From a candidate division Zixibacteria bacterium 4484_93 (GTDB lineage: Bacteria > UBP14 > UBA6098 > 4484-93), in the NCBI GenBank assembly GCA_002085385.1, contig NATO01000085.1, forward strand, positions 1-6,238: a stretch of 6,238 nucleotides of DNA, written 5' to 3'. Under the pieces are notes generated by a model. The model ran no database searches, was not told where the DNA came from, and saw only the letters and a list, made by a program, of their open reading frames with translations. The number at the start of each line of letters is the position of its first letter. The first letter of the stretch is position 1. The position numbers and the translations under genes were made by a program. Positions 1 through 6,238 of this stretch are shown piece after piece.

Positions 1-132
1 GTCCTGAACAGTCGGCTCGCAGGCGGGATAGTGGCAAGGATAGGCTACAAGATATACGATGCCAGCTTCAAGCGAAAACTGAACAGCATAAAGTCTCAGC
101 TTCTCTCGGAAGAGCTCTATATATCAGATGAT
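1..132 (+). other. atpH: C-terminal segment of ATP synthase delta subunit (OSCP family), 5' partial, no stop codon before alpha
   Basis: Delta (OSCP) sits on top of F1 and ties it to the peripheral b stalk. The frame from base 1 reads LAGGIVARIGYKIYDASFKRK and continues LNSIKSQLL. This matches the family's C-terminal signature, which is roughly GG-hydrophobic-x-x-IG-x-x-hydrophobic-x-D-x-S-x-x-x-x-L-x-x-[LI]-x-x-x-L. Here Gly-Gly are codons 8-9, Ile-Gly 14-15, Asp 20 and Ser 22. The family normally ends within a few residues of this helix. Instead the frame continues through a short linker, SEELYISDD, into the alpha N-terminus with no stop. The delta N-terminal domain must lie left of the window. 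The order delta then alpha is the normal atpH-atpA order, which supports the assignment. It rests on a short segment, but the motif is distinctive. Confidence 0.85.
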
Positions 133-1629
133 GTGAACCCCATCGAGACACTGAAGAGCTTCATCTCAACGGCAAAAAGAAGCATCCTCTCCGGGGCAGC
201 TGTTATCGAGGAGCGTGAGCTGGGTGAAGTGGTATCCGTCGGCGATGGAGTCGCATGGCTTAAGGGATTGGAACACCTCGAAAATGGCGAACTCGTCCAA
301 TTCGGCACAGGACACCTCGGAATGGCGTTCTCACTCGATAAAGAGAAGATAGGGATAATGATTTTTTCCCAGGAAAGCATCGTCAAGGAGGGCGATTGGG
401 TAGATGCTCTCGGAATACTTGCCTCGGTCCCCGTGGGAGAGGAACTGCTCGGGAGGGTCATAAACCCCTTAGGCACACCTGTCGATGGAAAGGGACCGAT
501 AAATGCAAAACAGCGCCGCCCAATAGAGATGAAAGCACCTGGTATAGTGGATAGACAGCCAGTATCGGTGCCACTTGAAACAGGGATAAAGGTGATAGAC
601 GCTCTCATACCCATCGGAAGAGGACAACGTGAGCTTATAATCGGCGACAGGAGCACAGGGAAAACCGCCATAGCAATAGACACCATAATAAACCAGAAGG
701 GTAAAAATGTCATCTGCGTATATGCTGCTATCGGGCAGAAATCATCGAGCATTGCAAGAACGCTGAAGAAACTGCGTGAGCTGGGAGCCAGCGATTATAC
801 AATCGTCGTTGCGGCACCAGCATACGCACCTGCCGCTGTCAAATATATCAGTGCATACGCAGCCTGCACTATAGCCGAGTATTTTATGTATCGTGGGCAG
901 GACACCCTCGTCATCTACGACGACCTGACAAAACATGCCAGAGCATACAGAGAGATATCCCTCTTAGTCAAACACCCCCCAGGAAGGGAAGCCTATCCAG
1001 GAGACATCTTCTTCATCCACTCACGACTGCTCGAGCGCTCAGCCCGCCTGTCACGGGAGAAAGGCGGCGGCTCAATGACCGCACTCCCCATCGTCGAAAC
1101 GCTCGCTGGCGACATCACAGGGTACATTCCAACAAACCTCATCTCCATAACCGATGGTCAGATATACCTCGAACGGGAGCTGTTTCTCTCCGGCATCCGC
1201 CCGGCAGTTAACATAGGACTATCAGTCTCGAGGGTCGGCGGAAACGCCCAGTGCCCTGCTATGAAGGAACTGGGCGCACCACTAAGACTTTTCCTCGCAC
1301 AGTATAGAGAACTCGCTTCCTTCGCCCAACTCGGCGTCGAACTCGACCCTAAAACACGCTCACGACTCACACGGGGAGAACACCTGCTCGAACTTATGAA
1401 GCAGAAACAGTTCTCTCCTATGCCGATGCACGAGGAGATTATCTCCATCTATCTCGGAACAAAGGGATACTTCGACAAATTCCCACTATCCGAGGTGGCA
1501 ATGCGGGAGAAACAGATTATCTCAAAGATTAAAAGCACATCCCCAAAGCTCGTCAACTATCTTGCCGAAAAGCAGACTCTCGACAGGACAATAACAGAGG
1601 AAATCGACCGGATAGCAGTACCTAAATGA
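1..1629 (+). CDS. atpA: F1F0 ATP synthase alpha subunit, joined in frame to the C-terminus of the delta subunit (5' partial)
   Basis: Alpha is the non-catalytic nucleotide-binding subunit of the F1 head, which with beta makes or hydrolyses ATP at the cytoplasmic face of the inner membrane. Seen here: the P-loop GDRSTGKT (bases 643-666), the Walker B end VIYDDL (about 910-927), HSRLLERSARL, the SITDGQI motif and the alpha arginine finger in SRVGG (Arg codon at 1231), then the C-terminal helical domain with LAQYREL and MKQKQFSPM. Counted from GTG 133 the protein is 498 residues, close to the usual 500-513, and the P-loop falls at residue 171, near the E. coli position. The frame is open to the left edge, and codons 1-40 match the delta C-terminus, so the visible product is a 542-residue delta-alpha polypeptide. 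Identity as alpha is certain. Whether translation is fused or restarts at GTG 133 is open. The P-loop has Ser where Gln is nearly always found. The stop overlaps the next gene's ATG. Confidence 0.96.
   Translation, partial: VLNSRLAGGIVARIGYKIYDASFKRKLNSIKSQLLSEELYISDDVNPIETLKSFISTAKRSILSGAAVIEERELGEVVSVGDGVAWLKGLEHLENGELVQFGTGHLGMAFSLDKEKIGIMIFSQESIVKEGDWVDALGILASVPVGEELLGRVINPLGTPVDGKGPINAKQRRPIEMKAPGIVDRQPVSVPLETGIKVIDALIPIGRGQRELIIGDRSTGKTAIAIDTIINQKGKNVICVYAAIGQKSSSIARTLKKLRELGASDYTIVVAAPAYAPAAVKYISAYAACTIAEYFMYRGQDTLVIYDDLTKHARAYREISLLVKHPPGREAYPGDIFFIHSRLLERSARLSREKGGGSMTALPIVETLAGDITGYIPTNLISITDGQIYLERELFLSGIRPAVNIGLSVSRVGGNAQCPAMKELGAPLRLFLAQYRELASFAQLGVELDPKTRSRLTRGEHLLELMKQKQFSPMPMHEEIISIYLGTKGYFDKFPLSEVAMREKQIISKIKSTSPKLVNYLAEKQTLDRTITEEIDRIAVPK
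133..135 (+). other. Candidate internal GTG start codon for a free alpha subunit
   Basis: This in-frame GTG begins VNPIETLKSF and would give a 498-residue alpha of normal length. It overlaps a TGA at 134-136 in the +1-shifted frame, forming GTGA, the arrangement typical of tightly coupled atp genes. No convincing Shine-Dalgarno sequence is at the right distance: GGAAGAG at 108-114 lies 18 bases upstream. The site is therefore a candidate only, possibly served by ribosomes already translating delta. Confidence 0.4.
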
Positions 1630-2828
1630 GAAATAGTAGCATAATCATTTTTATTACGATATTTTTCAGCCTACCAGCAAGGGCAGAATTCACGACAAAA
1701 ATAGGGCTTGGCTACGATAACATAACCCAGAGATACTATCTAATTGAAGCGGATACCACCGAGATTGACAACGAGTTGAAGCTATATCTTTACAATTCAC
1801 TTGATATAAATGATAGCAACAATGTGTATGGCATAGAGTTAAACGGATATGCAGGACTTGAGGCGGCACATCTCTCACTATGTAGCGAGGCAAGGTTCGG
1901 AAAGGCTGTTCAGCTGTATGAGAAACTGGATGGGAAAGCATATTACGAGAAGCGCAATAAGGATTATGTAAAAAACTATCTTAAGGGGAGCTGGAAACAC
2001 TCTTTAAGCGACCACTGGACGACGGAGTTCGGTGGGTATCTGACGAGCAGATTTTACACGGGAGCCAGCCCATCGGGGAACGATTATCATATGCTCCATT
2101 TCGAAGGGGAGCTCAGGAACTATATCTTCTTCGATAGGGATATATCACTTTCGGTGCAAAGAACAGATTATATTGTGCCAGATTCTGTGGATATATCTTA
2201 CTCGGAGACGGAGACAGAATTTTCGGTCGAGAAACAGACCCTCTCGGGGCACAGATTATCTGGAGAGGATGAGCTTGCCTACAAGGATTATAAAGGTGCG
2301 GTCAACCCGAGTTCGTGGAAGAACACAGTTTCAATCGAGGCGGAATATCTTGCGAATTTTGACATCTCGTTTCCCGTGACATTCGAGTACACGGTTTTGA
2401 AAACGGAGTATGAGAGCTTTGTCTGGTTCGACTACACAGACATAAAGGGAGGTGCTGGTGTCTCATATATAACGGGGAAATACTCTGTTGGTGCAGTTCC
2501 CACACTTGAGTATCACAGTGCAGACATAGCCTACGATGGCGAGAACTGGACGGATGCAAGATGCGACATATCCGGAACGATAAGCTCTCCTCAATGGCTC
2601 TGGCTCGATGCCACTGTCTCGCCGGGATACAGGTTCTTCAGAGAGCTTAGCGAATTTTCTATATATTCGGACTATTTCTTCACCGAGCTATCAGTTCTGG
2701 GTAGTATCCGCTTCTCCAAAAGGTGCAAACTGGACGCTATTTTCTCCTACAGCCCGGAGTGGCACAAGACCACGGAGGACAACTTCATCTCGACATATCT
2801 ATCTTTGAAGGTGCTCTATGAGTTCTGA
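1626..2828 (+). CDS. Predicted outer-membrane beta-barrel protein, function unknown
   Basis: I do not recognise a named family. The protein is 400 residues. It opens with a clear Sec signal peptide: a short basic start (MRN), a hydrophobic core (SIIIFITIFFSL) and a signal peptidase I site after PARA, predicting cleavage between residues 20 and 21. The rest has no hydrophobic helix long enough to span a membrane. It is rich in Tyr, Phe and Trp, with alternating polar and hydrophobic stretches such as FDISFPVTFEYTVL and KYSVGAVPTLEYHS. It ends STYLSLKVLYEF, an alternating final strand with C-terminal Phe, as outer-membrane barrels recognised by BamA do. The start ATG overlaps the alpha stop (ATGA). 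No good Shine-Dalgarno lies just upstream, so translational coupling to alpha is likely. Role and ligand cannot be told from sequence. A surface or structural barrel is as likely as a transporter. Its coding sequence is visibly richer in A and T than alpha. Confidence 0.85.
   Translation: MRNSSIIIFITIFFSLPARAEFTTKIGLGYDNITQRYYLIEADTTEIDNELKLYLYNSLDINDSNNVYGIELNGYAGLEAAHLSLCSEARFGKAVQLYEKLDGKAYYEKRNKDYVKNYLKGSWKHSLSDHWTTEFGGYLTSRFYTGASPSGNDYHMLHFEGELRNYIFFDRDISLSVQRTDYIVPDSVDISYSETETEFSVEKQTLSGHRLSGEDELAYKDYKGAVNPSSWKNTVSIEAEYLANFDISFPVTFEYTVLKTEYESFVWFDYTDIKGGAGVSYITGKYSVGAVPTLEYHSADIAYDGENWTDARCDISGTISSPQWLWLDATVSPGYRFFRELSEFSIYSDYFFTELSVLGSIRFSKRCKLDAIFSYSPEWHKTTEDNFISTYLSLKVLYEF
2807..2813 (+). 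promoter_or_regulatory. Ribosome binding site of the amidohydrolase gene, inside the barrel gene's 3' end
   Basis: GAAGGTG lies just upstream of ATG 2818, with AAGG about six bases from the start codon. This supports ATG 2818 over the next in-frame ATG at 2863. It also means the site is embedded in the last codons of the preceding barrel gene. Confidence 0.55.
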
Positions 2829-4299
2829 CATCTCAGCGATAACAGGTGGCAGGATTTACACAATGAAATATCCGGGTGATTTTCTATCCGAGGTATATAT
2901 AAAGAATGGCAGGATAAGCAAAACACCTGGAGATGGCGATACAGTTGATATTACTGGCAAGATTGCCTTACCTGCATTCGAGGATACGCATATACATTTC
3001 TTCGGAACGGGGCTTTCCCTTGCCCAGCTCGATATATCGGAGCTTACCAGTTTATCCGATGTAAAGGATGCAATTGCCGGGAGGGTAAAAAACAGACCAA
3101 ACGGTCGGATAACAGCGGTATTCGGATATGCTCCTGAGAATATCGAGGGGAAAAGTCTATCCGGAAAGGTTCTCGATAGCATCTCAAGAGATATCCCGAT
3201 ATTTGTCCGGCGGAAGGATGGGCACTCATCTTTGGGGAACAGTGCTTTCATCAGGCTTCTGCTCAAAGAAACAGATATCGAGCCTGATGATGTGGTCGGC
3301 GGATTCATATCCGAGAAGGCTCACACAATAGCTGACAGGTTTTTCTCATCACAGATAACCCGTGAGGAACTTATCGAAGCGGCGGTCGAGGTTGAGAAGA
3401 TTGCCCTTTCCAGCGGGTGCCTCACCCTGCATTCTTATGTCCCGAAGAAATGGTGGCTAAAGCTCCTGCTGGAGATTGCACCTGCACTCAAGATTCGTAT
3501 TGTCGCATATCCTGAGATAGAGGATATAGAATTTGCGACTTCTCTCGGTCTCGGTCGGATAGGTGGATGCATTCTGCTCGACGGGTCGTTCGGCTCGCAC
3601 AGTGCAGCTCTATTTGAGCCTTACGCAGACGACCCTGACAATCTCGGTATCCTATACAAGACGGACGAGGAGGTCGCCTTCTTCTTCACAGAGGCACAAG
3701 AAAGAGGGCTTCAAGTGGCACTGCACGCAATAGGAGATAGAGCCGTCGAACAGTTCATAAAAGGAGCAGAAGAATCTTATCTGCGGCTCGGTGAACCGTT
3801 TCCACACATCATCGAACACTGCGAGCTTGTTCACCCGGAGCAGATTGATAGAATGGCAAAAATCGGGCTACGAGCAGGTATCCAGCCAACATTCGACTAC
3901 CTCTGGGGAAAACCCGGTGGAATGTATGAGAAGAGGCTCGGAAACAAAAGGAAGAAACTTCTCAACCCGTTCCGGGATATGCTGGATTCTGGCATCCTGC
4001 TTGCTGGTGGCTCGGACTCCCCTATCACACCGATTAACCCACTACTCGGTATATACTCCGCCGTTCATCATAACAACCGCTCTCAGAGAATAAGCGTCTT
4101 TGAGGCGACAAGCCTCTTCACATCGAACGCAGCAAAGCTCATCTTTCAGGACAATATACGCGGCACAGTCGAGGTCGGAAAGTATGCCGATTTCGTTATA
4201 CTCGATTCTGACATACTCGATGGCGAGGATATCCTTTCGGCAAATCCTGTGATGCTCATCAGGGAAGGAAAGATTATCTTTTCTAATACTCAATCTTGA
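2818..4299 (+). CDS. Metal-dependent amidohydrolase, YtcJ-like (Amidohydro_3 family)
   Basis: This 493-residue protein belongs to the amidohydrolase superfamily, TIM-barrel enzymes that hydrolyse C-N bonds with one or two metal ions. The Amidohydro_3 branch includes YtcJ and N-substituted formamide deformylase. Most members have no known substrate, so none is assigned. Domain order is typical: an N-terminal beta-sandwich piece (AITGGRIYT to DITGKIALPAF), the barrel, then the C-terminal sandwich piece closing with GTVEVGKYADFVILDSD. Visible metal ligands and active-site motifs are H58-x-H60 in EDTHIHFFG, DGSFGSHSA around D255, H303 in HAIGDRA, H334 in IEHCELVHPEQ, and D400 in GGSDSP. Cys251 occupies the place, four residues before the DGS motif, where relatives usually have the metal-bridging Lys. 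There is no signal peptide, so it is probably cytoplasmic. The gene starts 11 bases inside the barrel gene and ends overlapping the convergent minus-strand gene. A link to ATP synthase or the barrel is not evident. Confidence 0.92.
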   Translation: MSSDISAITGGRIYTMKYPGDFLSEVYIKNGRISKTPGDGDTVDITGKIALPAFEDTHIHFFGTGLSLAQLDISELTSLSDVKDAIAGRVKNRPNGRITAVFGYAPENIEGKSLSGKVLDSISRDIPIFVRRKDGHSSLGNSAFIRLLLKETDIEPDDVVGGFISEKAHTIADRFFSSQITREELIEAAVEVEKIALSSGCLTLHSYVPKKWWLKLLLEIAPALKIRIVAYPEIEDIEFATSLGLGRIGGCILLDGSFGSHSAALFEPYADDPDNLGILYKTDEEVAFFFTEAQERGLQVALHAIGDRAVEQFIKGAEESYLRLGEPFPHIIEHCELVHPEQIDRMAKIGLRAGIQPTFDYLWGKPGGMYEKRLGNKRKKLLNPFRDMLDSGILLAGGSDSPITPINPLLGIYSAVHHNNRSQRISVFEATSLFTSNAAKLIFQDNIRGTVEVGKYADFVILDSDILDGEDILSANPVMLIREGKIIFSNTQS

Positions 4300-6238
4300 G
4301 GATTGTTGCCCGCAGAAGCACTCTATTCTTCGGATGTGTTCTCTGGAGCTGCTCGTTGCTGCACCAGATAGGGTCACAACCGCTGCCCTTTCTCTCACAG
4401 ACATCACCGCAAATTACCGTTGCTATCTCATCCTTACGGAGGGAAAACATCCGACGGACAAAAGAGGCTCTCCTCTCCGCCAGCTTTATATTATCAAACT
4501 CCCCTGCCGTTCCATCGAGATAGGAGGCATAGCTCTGAAGTGTGATATCGATTCCCTTTTCCTTTGCCTCTCTTATCGCTGTTCTAACCGCCTGCTTGGC
4601 ATACTCCAAATCCGGATTGAAGAAAGCAAGAATATCCGACGAGCTCCTCTTTTTCGTCGGCTCACCGAAGTTAAACAGTGCAACAAAATAGACACTCTCT
4701 CTGGCAAAGAAATCGAGCGGGACCTCAACCGTCTTAACCTGCTGGTCATTCCTCAATATTGCCTTTATCCTGTACTGCTTTCCCAGCTCAAGCCCTCTTC
4801 CGTCCCAGAAGATGCGCTGTGGCGATGAGGTAACCTTAACACCGCTTGCCAGAATGGTGATTGTATCCCCGAACTCACTGAGAATGAGAACATCCAGCTT
4901 TCCACCGATTATTCCATCACCTCGTATGTCGAGATAGTAGAGCGAGTCAGCAGGTTCTGTCCCGTCAATAAGATACTCCGGAGCATAAAGCTCACTGCGT
5001 GAACTCTCATCCGTTTTTATCTCCACACGCCTGTTCTCGAACCAGCTGATAGGGTCGGGACGCAGATTGTTGTTGATACCGGCAAACTCATTATACCCTG
5101 TTGCGAGGAACACCCTTGCCGGCTCGATGCTAAAGCTCTTCACAAGATATCTCTTCACCGACTTTGCCCGCATCCTTGCAAGGTTTTTGAGACGATGTTT
5201 TTCCACAGAAAGAATCCTCTTCTTCATTCGAGGGACATTCGCCCGCCATCTTGCTGGATTATCCTTGAATGAGACGGTGTCGAAGTTGAAACAGTCCGCA
5301 TCGGATAGGATGTCAGAATATCCATAGAGGGTAACCTTTATCCTATCATTGGCGGCAAGTCTCTCACCAAGTCTATCGAGGTCCTCGATGTTATATTCAT
5401 CCGATAATATAAGGCTGTCCGCCCCCGGCGCAAAATACACCACAGGGATAAGCGGTTCCTCCGAAAGCGTAGCATTATACACCACAGGTTTCTGTGTAAT
5501 GGAAAGTTCCCCCAGAGGTCTCTGAAAGAGAACTGGAAGCGAGAAAAGATTGTTTCCCTCATTTGATTCAGGGATAACCTCCCCGGCATCGATAACGAAA
5601 AACAGTGTATCCACATCCAAGAAGCTCGAATCGGGCAGAAAATAAATGGTAACCTTATTCGAGCCTCCCAAAAGAAGGCTGCCGGAAAATGTGGTATCAG
5701 CCAATGTATCACCCCTGTCGGAAAGGACAAGCAGCGAGAGTGTCGTATCGATGGGATACTCGTTGGTCGAGAATATATCCACATCGATGGTAACTCCCCT
5801 ATCAATAATGAGCGGTTCCTCTCCTCTATCAACAGAGCTGACCGTAAGGTCGATACAATGGTCGATTTGCTTGACAGGGACAGGAACATAGTTGTTTTTC
5901 AACTTCTTCTCATACACACGATTTGTATAGTCCACACCAATGTAGGCTGCCTTTTTTTCAATAAGGTCATACGGAACCCCGTTGAATGCAAAGCGATATC
6001 TTCCTTCGTTCAGTGAATCGATAGGAATTTCCATATTTGCCACAGGGGTGGAACGGCGAGGGTCGGCGGTGTAAAGCCCGAGATACACAAAACCGGGGTT
6101 GTATATCCTGCAGCAGCCCTTTTCGACCGTTCCGGTGATATCGACAAAATCCGGTGGCTCACCGCAGCGAAATTCGGCAATTGTCGGGTCGAGCTTGACG
6201 GATATATCAGGATAATCGTATCTGGGTAGACAATACTC
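4283..6238 (-). CDS. Large modular envelope protein with CARDB-like, OmpA-like, FlgD-type Ig and second OmpA-like domains (5' partial)
   Basis: The frame is open to the right edge, so the N-terminus and any signal peptide are missing. The GTG at 6088 is not the start. Of 651 visible residues, 1-125 are beta-rich with several cysteines and match nothing I recognise. About 128-237 look like a CARDB adhesion-type domain ending in ESNEGNN. About 263-408 are OmpA-like: PVVYFAPGAD, LYGYSD, ARMRAKSVKRYL and ENRRVEI are visible, so the Asp and Arg used for peptidoglycan binding are kept, although some 30 extra residues separate them. About 433-511 resemble a FlgD-type Ig domain (IFWDGRGLELGKQYRIKA). 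About 515-650 are a second OmpA-like domain with NIKLAERRASFV and PKNRVLLRATI. It lacks the GxxD loop and carries four cysteines (C-x3-C-x6-C-x4-C). The likely role is a periplasmic or outer-membrane-attached protein anchored to peptidoglycan. The gene converges on the amidohydrolase and overlaps it by 17 bases. Confidence 0.88.
   Translation of the reverse strand, partial: EYCLPRYDYPDISVKLDPTIAEFRCGEPPDFVDITGTVEKGCCRIYNPGFVYLGLYTADPRRSTPVANMEIPIDSLNEGRYRFAFNGVPYDLIEKKAAYIGVDYTNRVYEKKLKNNYVPVPVKQIDHCIDLTVSSVDRGEEPLIIDRGVTIDVDIFSTNEYPIDTTLSLLVLSDRGDTLADTTFSGSLLLGGSNKVTIYFLPDSSFLDVDTLFFVIDAGEVIPESNEGNNLFSLPVLFQRPLGELSITQKPVVYNATLSEEPLIPVVYFAPGADSLILSDEYNIEDLDRLGERLAANDRIKVTLYGYSDILSDADCFNFDTVSFKDNPARWRANVPRMKKRILSVEKHRLKNLARMRAKSVKRYLVKSFSIEPARVFLATGYNEFAGINNNLRPDPISWFENRRVEIKTDESSRSELYAPEYLIDGTEPADSLYYLDIRGDGIIGGKLDVLILSEFGDTITILASGVKVTSSPQRIFWDGRGLELGKQYRIKAILRNDQQVKTVEVPLDFFARESVYFVALFNFGEPTKKRSSSDILAFFNPDLEYAKQAVRTAIREAKEKGIDITLQSYASYLDGTAGEFDNIKLAERRASFVRRMFSLRKDEIATVICGDVCERKGSGCDPIWCSNEQLQRTHPKNRVLLRATILKIEY

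Noticed and set aside
31..33. GTG 31 as the start of the alpha gene
   Set aside because: It lies inside the delta C-terminal signature (between GG and IG), and the frame is open to base 1, so it is an internal Val codon.
60..135. Programmed frameshift site joining or separating delta and alpha
   Set aside because: No standard X-XXY-YYZ slippery heptamer with a downstream hairpin is visible. Kept only as a remote option in the junction finding.
117..752. Open frame of 211 codons on the minus strand
   Set aside because: It lies wholly antisense to the highly conserved alpha gene, its product is Ser/Pro-rich with no recognisable domain, and it is best explained as a shadow.
1..1629. V/A-type ATPase subunit or flagellar/type III ATPase instead of F1 alpha
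   Set aside because: The GDR-x-TGKT P-loop, SRVGG arginine finger, SITDGQI and LAQYREL-type C-terminal domain are those of F1 alpha.
4334..4828. Open frame of 164 codons on the plus strand
   Set aside because: It is antisense to the OmpA-like and Ig-like domains of the minus-strand gene, whose protein has clear domain motifs. The plus-strand product has none.
5338..5889. Second minus-strand open frame of 183 codons
   Set aside because: It is a frame-shifted reading of the CARDB/OmpA region, with Arg/Ser/Leu-rich composition and no motifs.
6086..6088. GTG 6088 as the start of the minus-strand envelope protein
   Set aside because: The frame continues upstream without a stop to 6238, through ordinary-looking protein sequence (CCRIYNPGFV precedes), and no signal peptide follows this codon.
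1..6238. tRNA, rRNA, CRISPR array, insertion sequence or long direct repeats
   Set aside because: None seen. Nearly every base is accounted for by the four coding regions, and no regularly spaced repeats or terminal inverted repeats stood out by eye.

Overview
The window is almost wholly protein-coding, with no non-coding gap longer than a few bases. It holds four genes, two of them cut by the window edges. A signal-peptide-bearing beta-barrel protein and an OmpA-family envelope protein point to a bacterium with an outer membrane. Frequent ATA (Ile) and AGA/AGG (Arg) codons and the CARDB / OmpA / FlgD-type Ig architecture resemble genomes of little-cultivated, often thermophilic candidate phyla. 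That placement is an impression and not a demonstrated affiliation.

Left part, plus strand (1-4299): three genes overlap end to start. (i) The F1 ATP synthase alpha subunit ends at 1629. Its reading frame is open to the left edge, and the first ~40 codons encode the conserved C-terminus of the ATP synthase delta subunit, so delta and alpha appear to be joined in one frame. (ii) A 400-residue predicted outer-membrane beta-barrel protein of unknown function starts inside the alpha stop codon (ATGA overlap). (iii) A 493-residue metal-dependent amidohydrolase of the YtcJ/Amidohydro_3 type overlaps the barrel gene by 11 bases. The overlaps suggest one transcript with translational coupling. The usual atpG (gamma) and atpD (beta) genes do not follow alpha here.

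Right part, minus strand (4283-6238): the C-terminal 651 residues of a large modular envelope protein, running off the right edge. It has a beta-rich N-terminal part, a CARDB-like domain, an OmpA-like domain, a FlgD-type Ig-like domain and a second, degenerate OmpA-like domain with a four-cysteine cluster. It converges on the amidohydrolase gene, and the two coding regions overlap tail to tail by 17 bases.

The most notable feature is the delta-alpha junction. F1 normally holds three alpha and one delta, so a literal fusion raises a stoichiometry problem. A GTG codon at 133, overlapping an out-of-frame TGA, lies exactly where a separate alpha gene would be expected to begin. I see no RNA genes, CRISPR arrays, insertion sequences or clear promoters or terminators.
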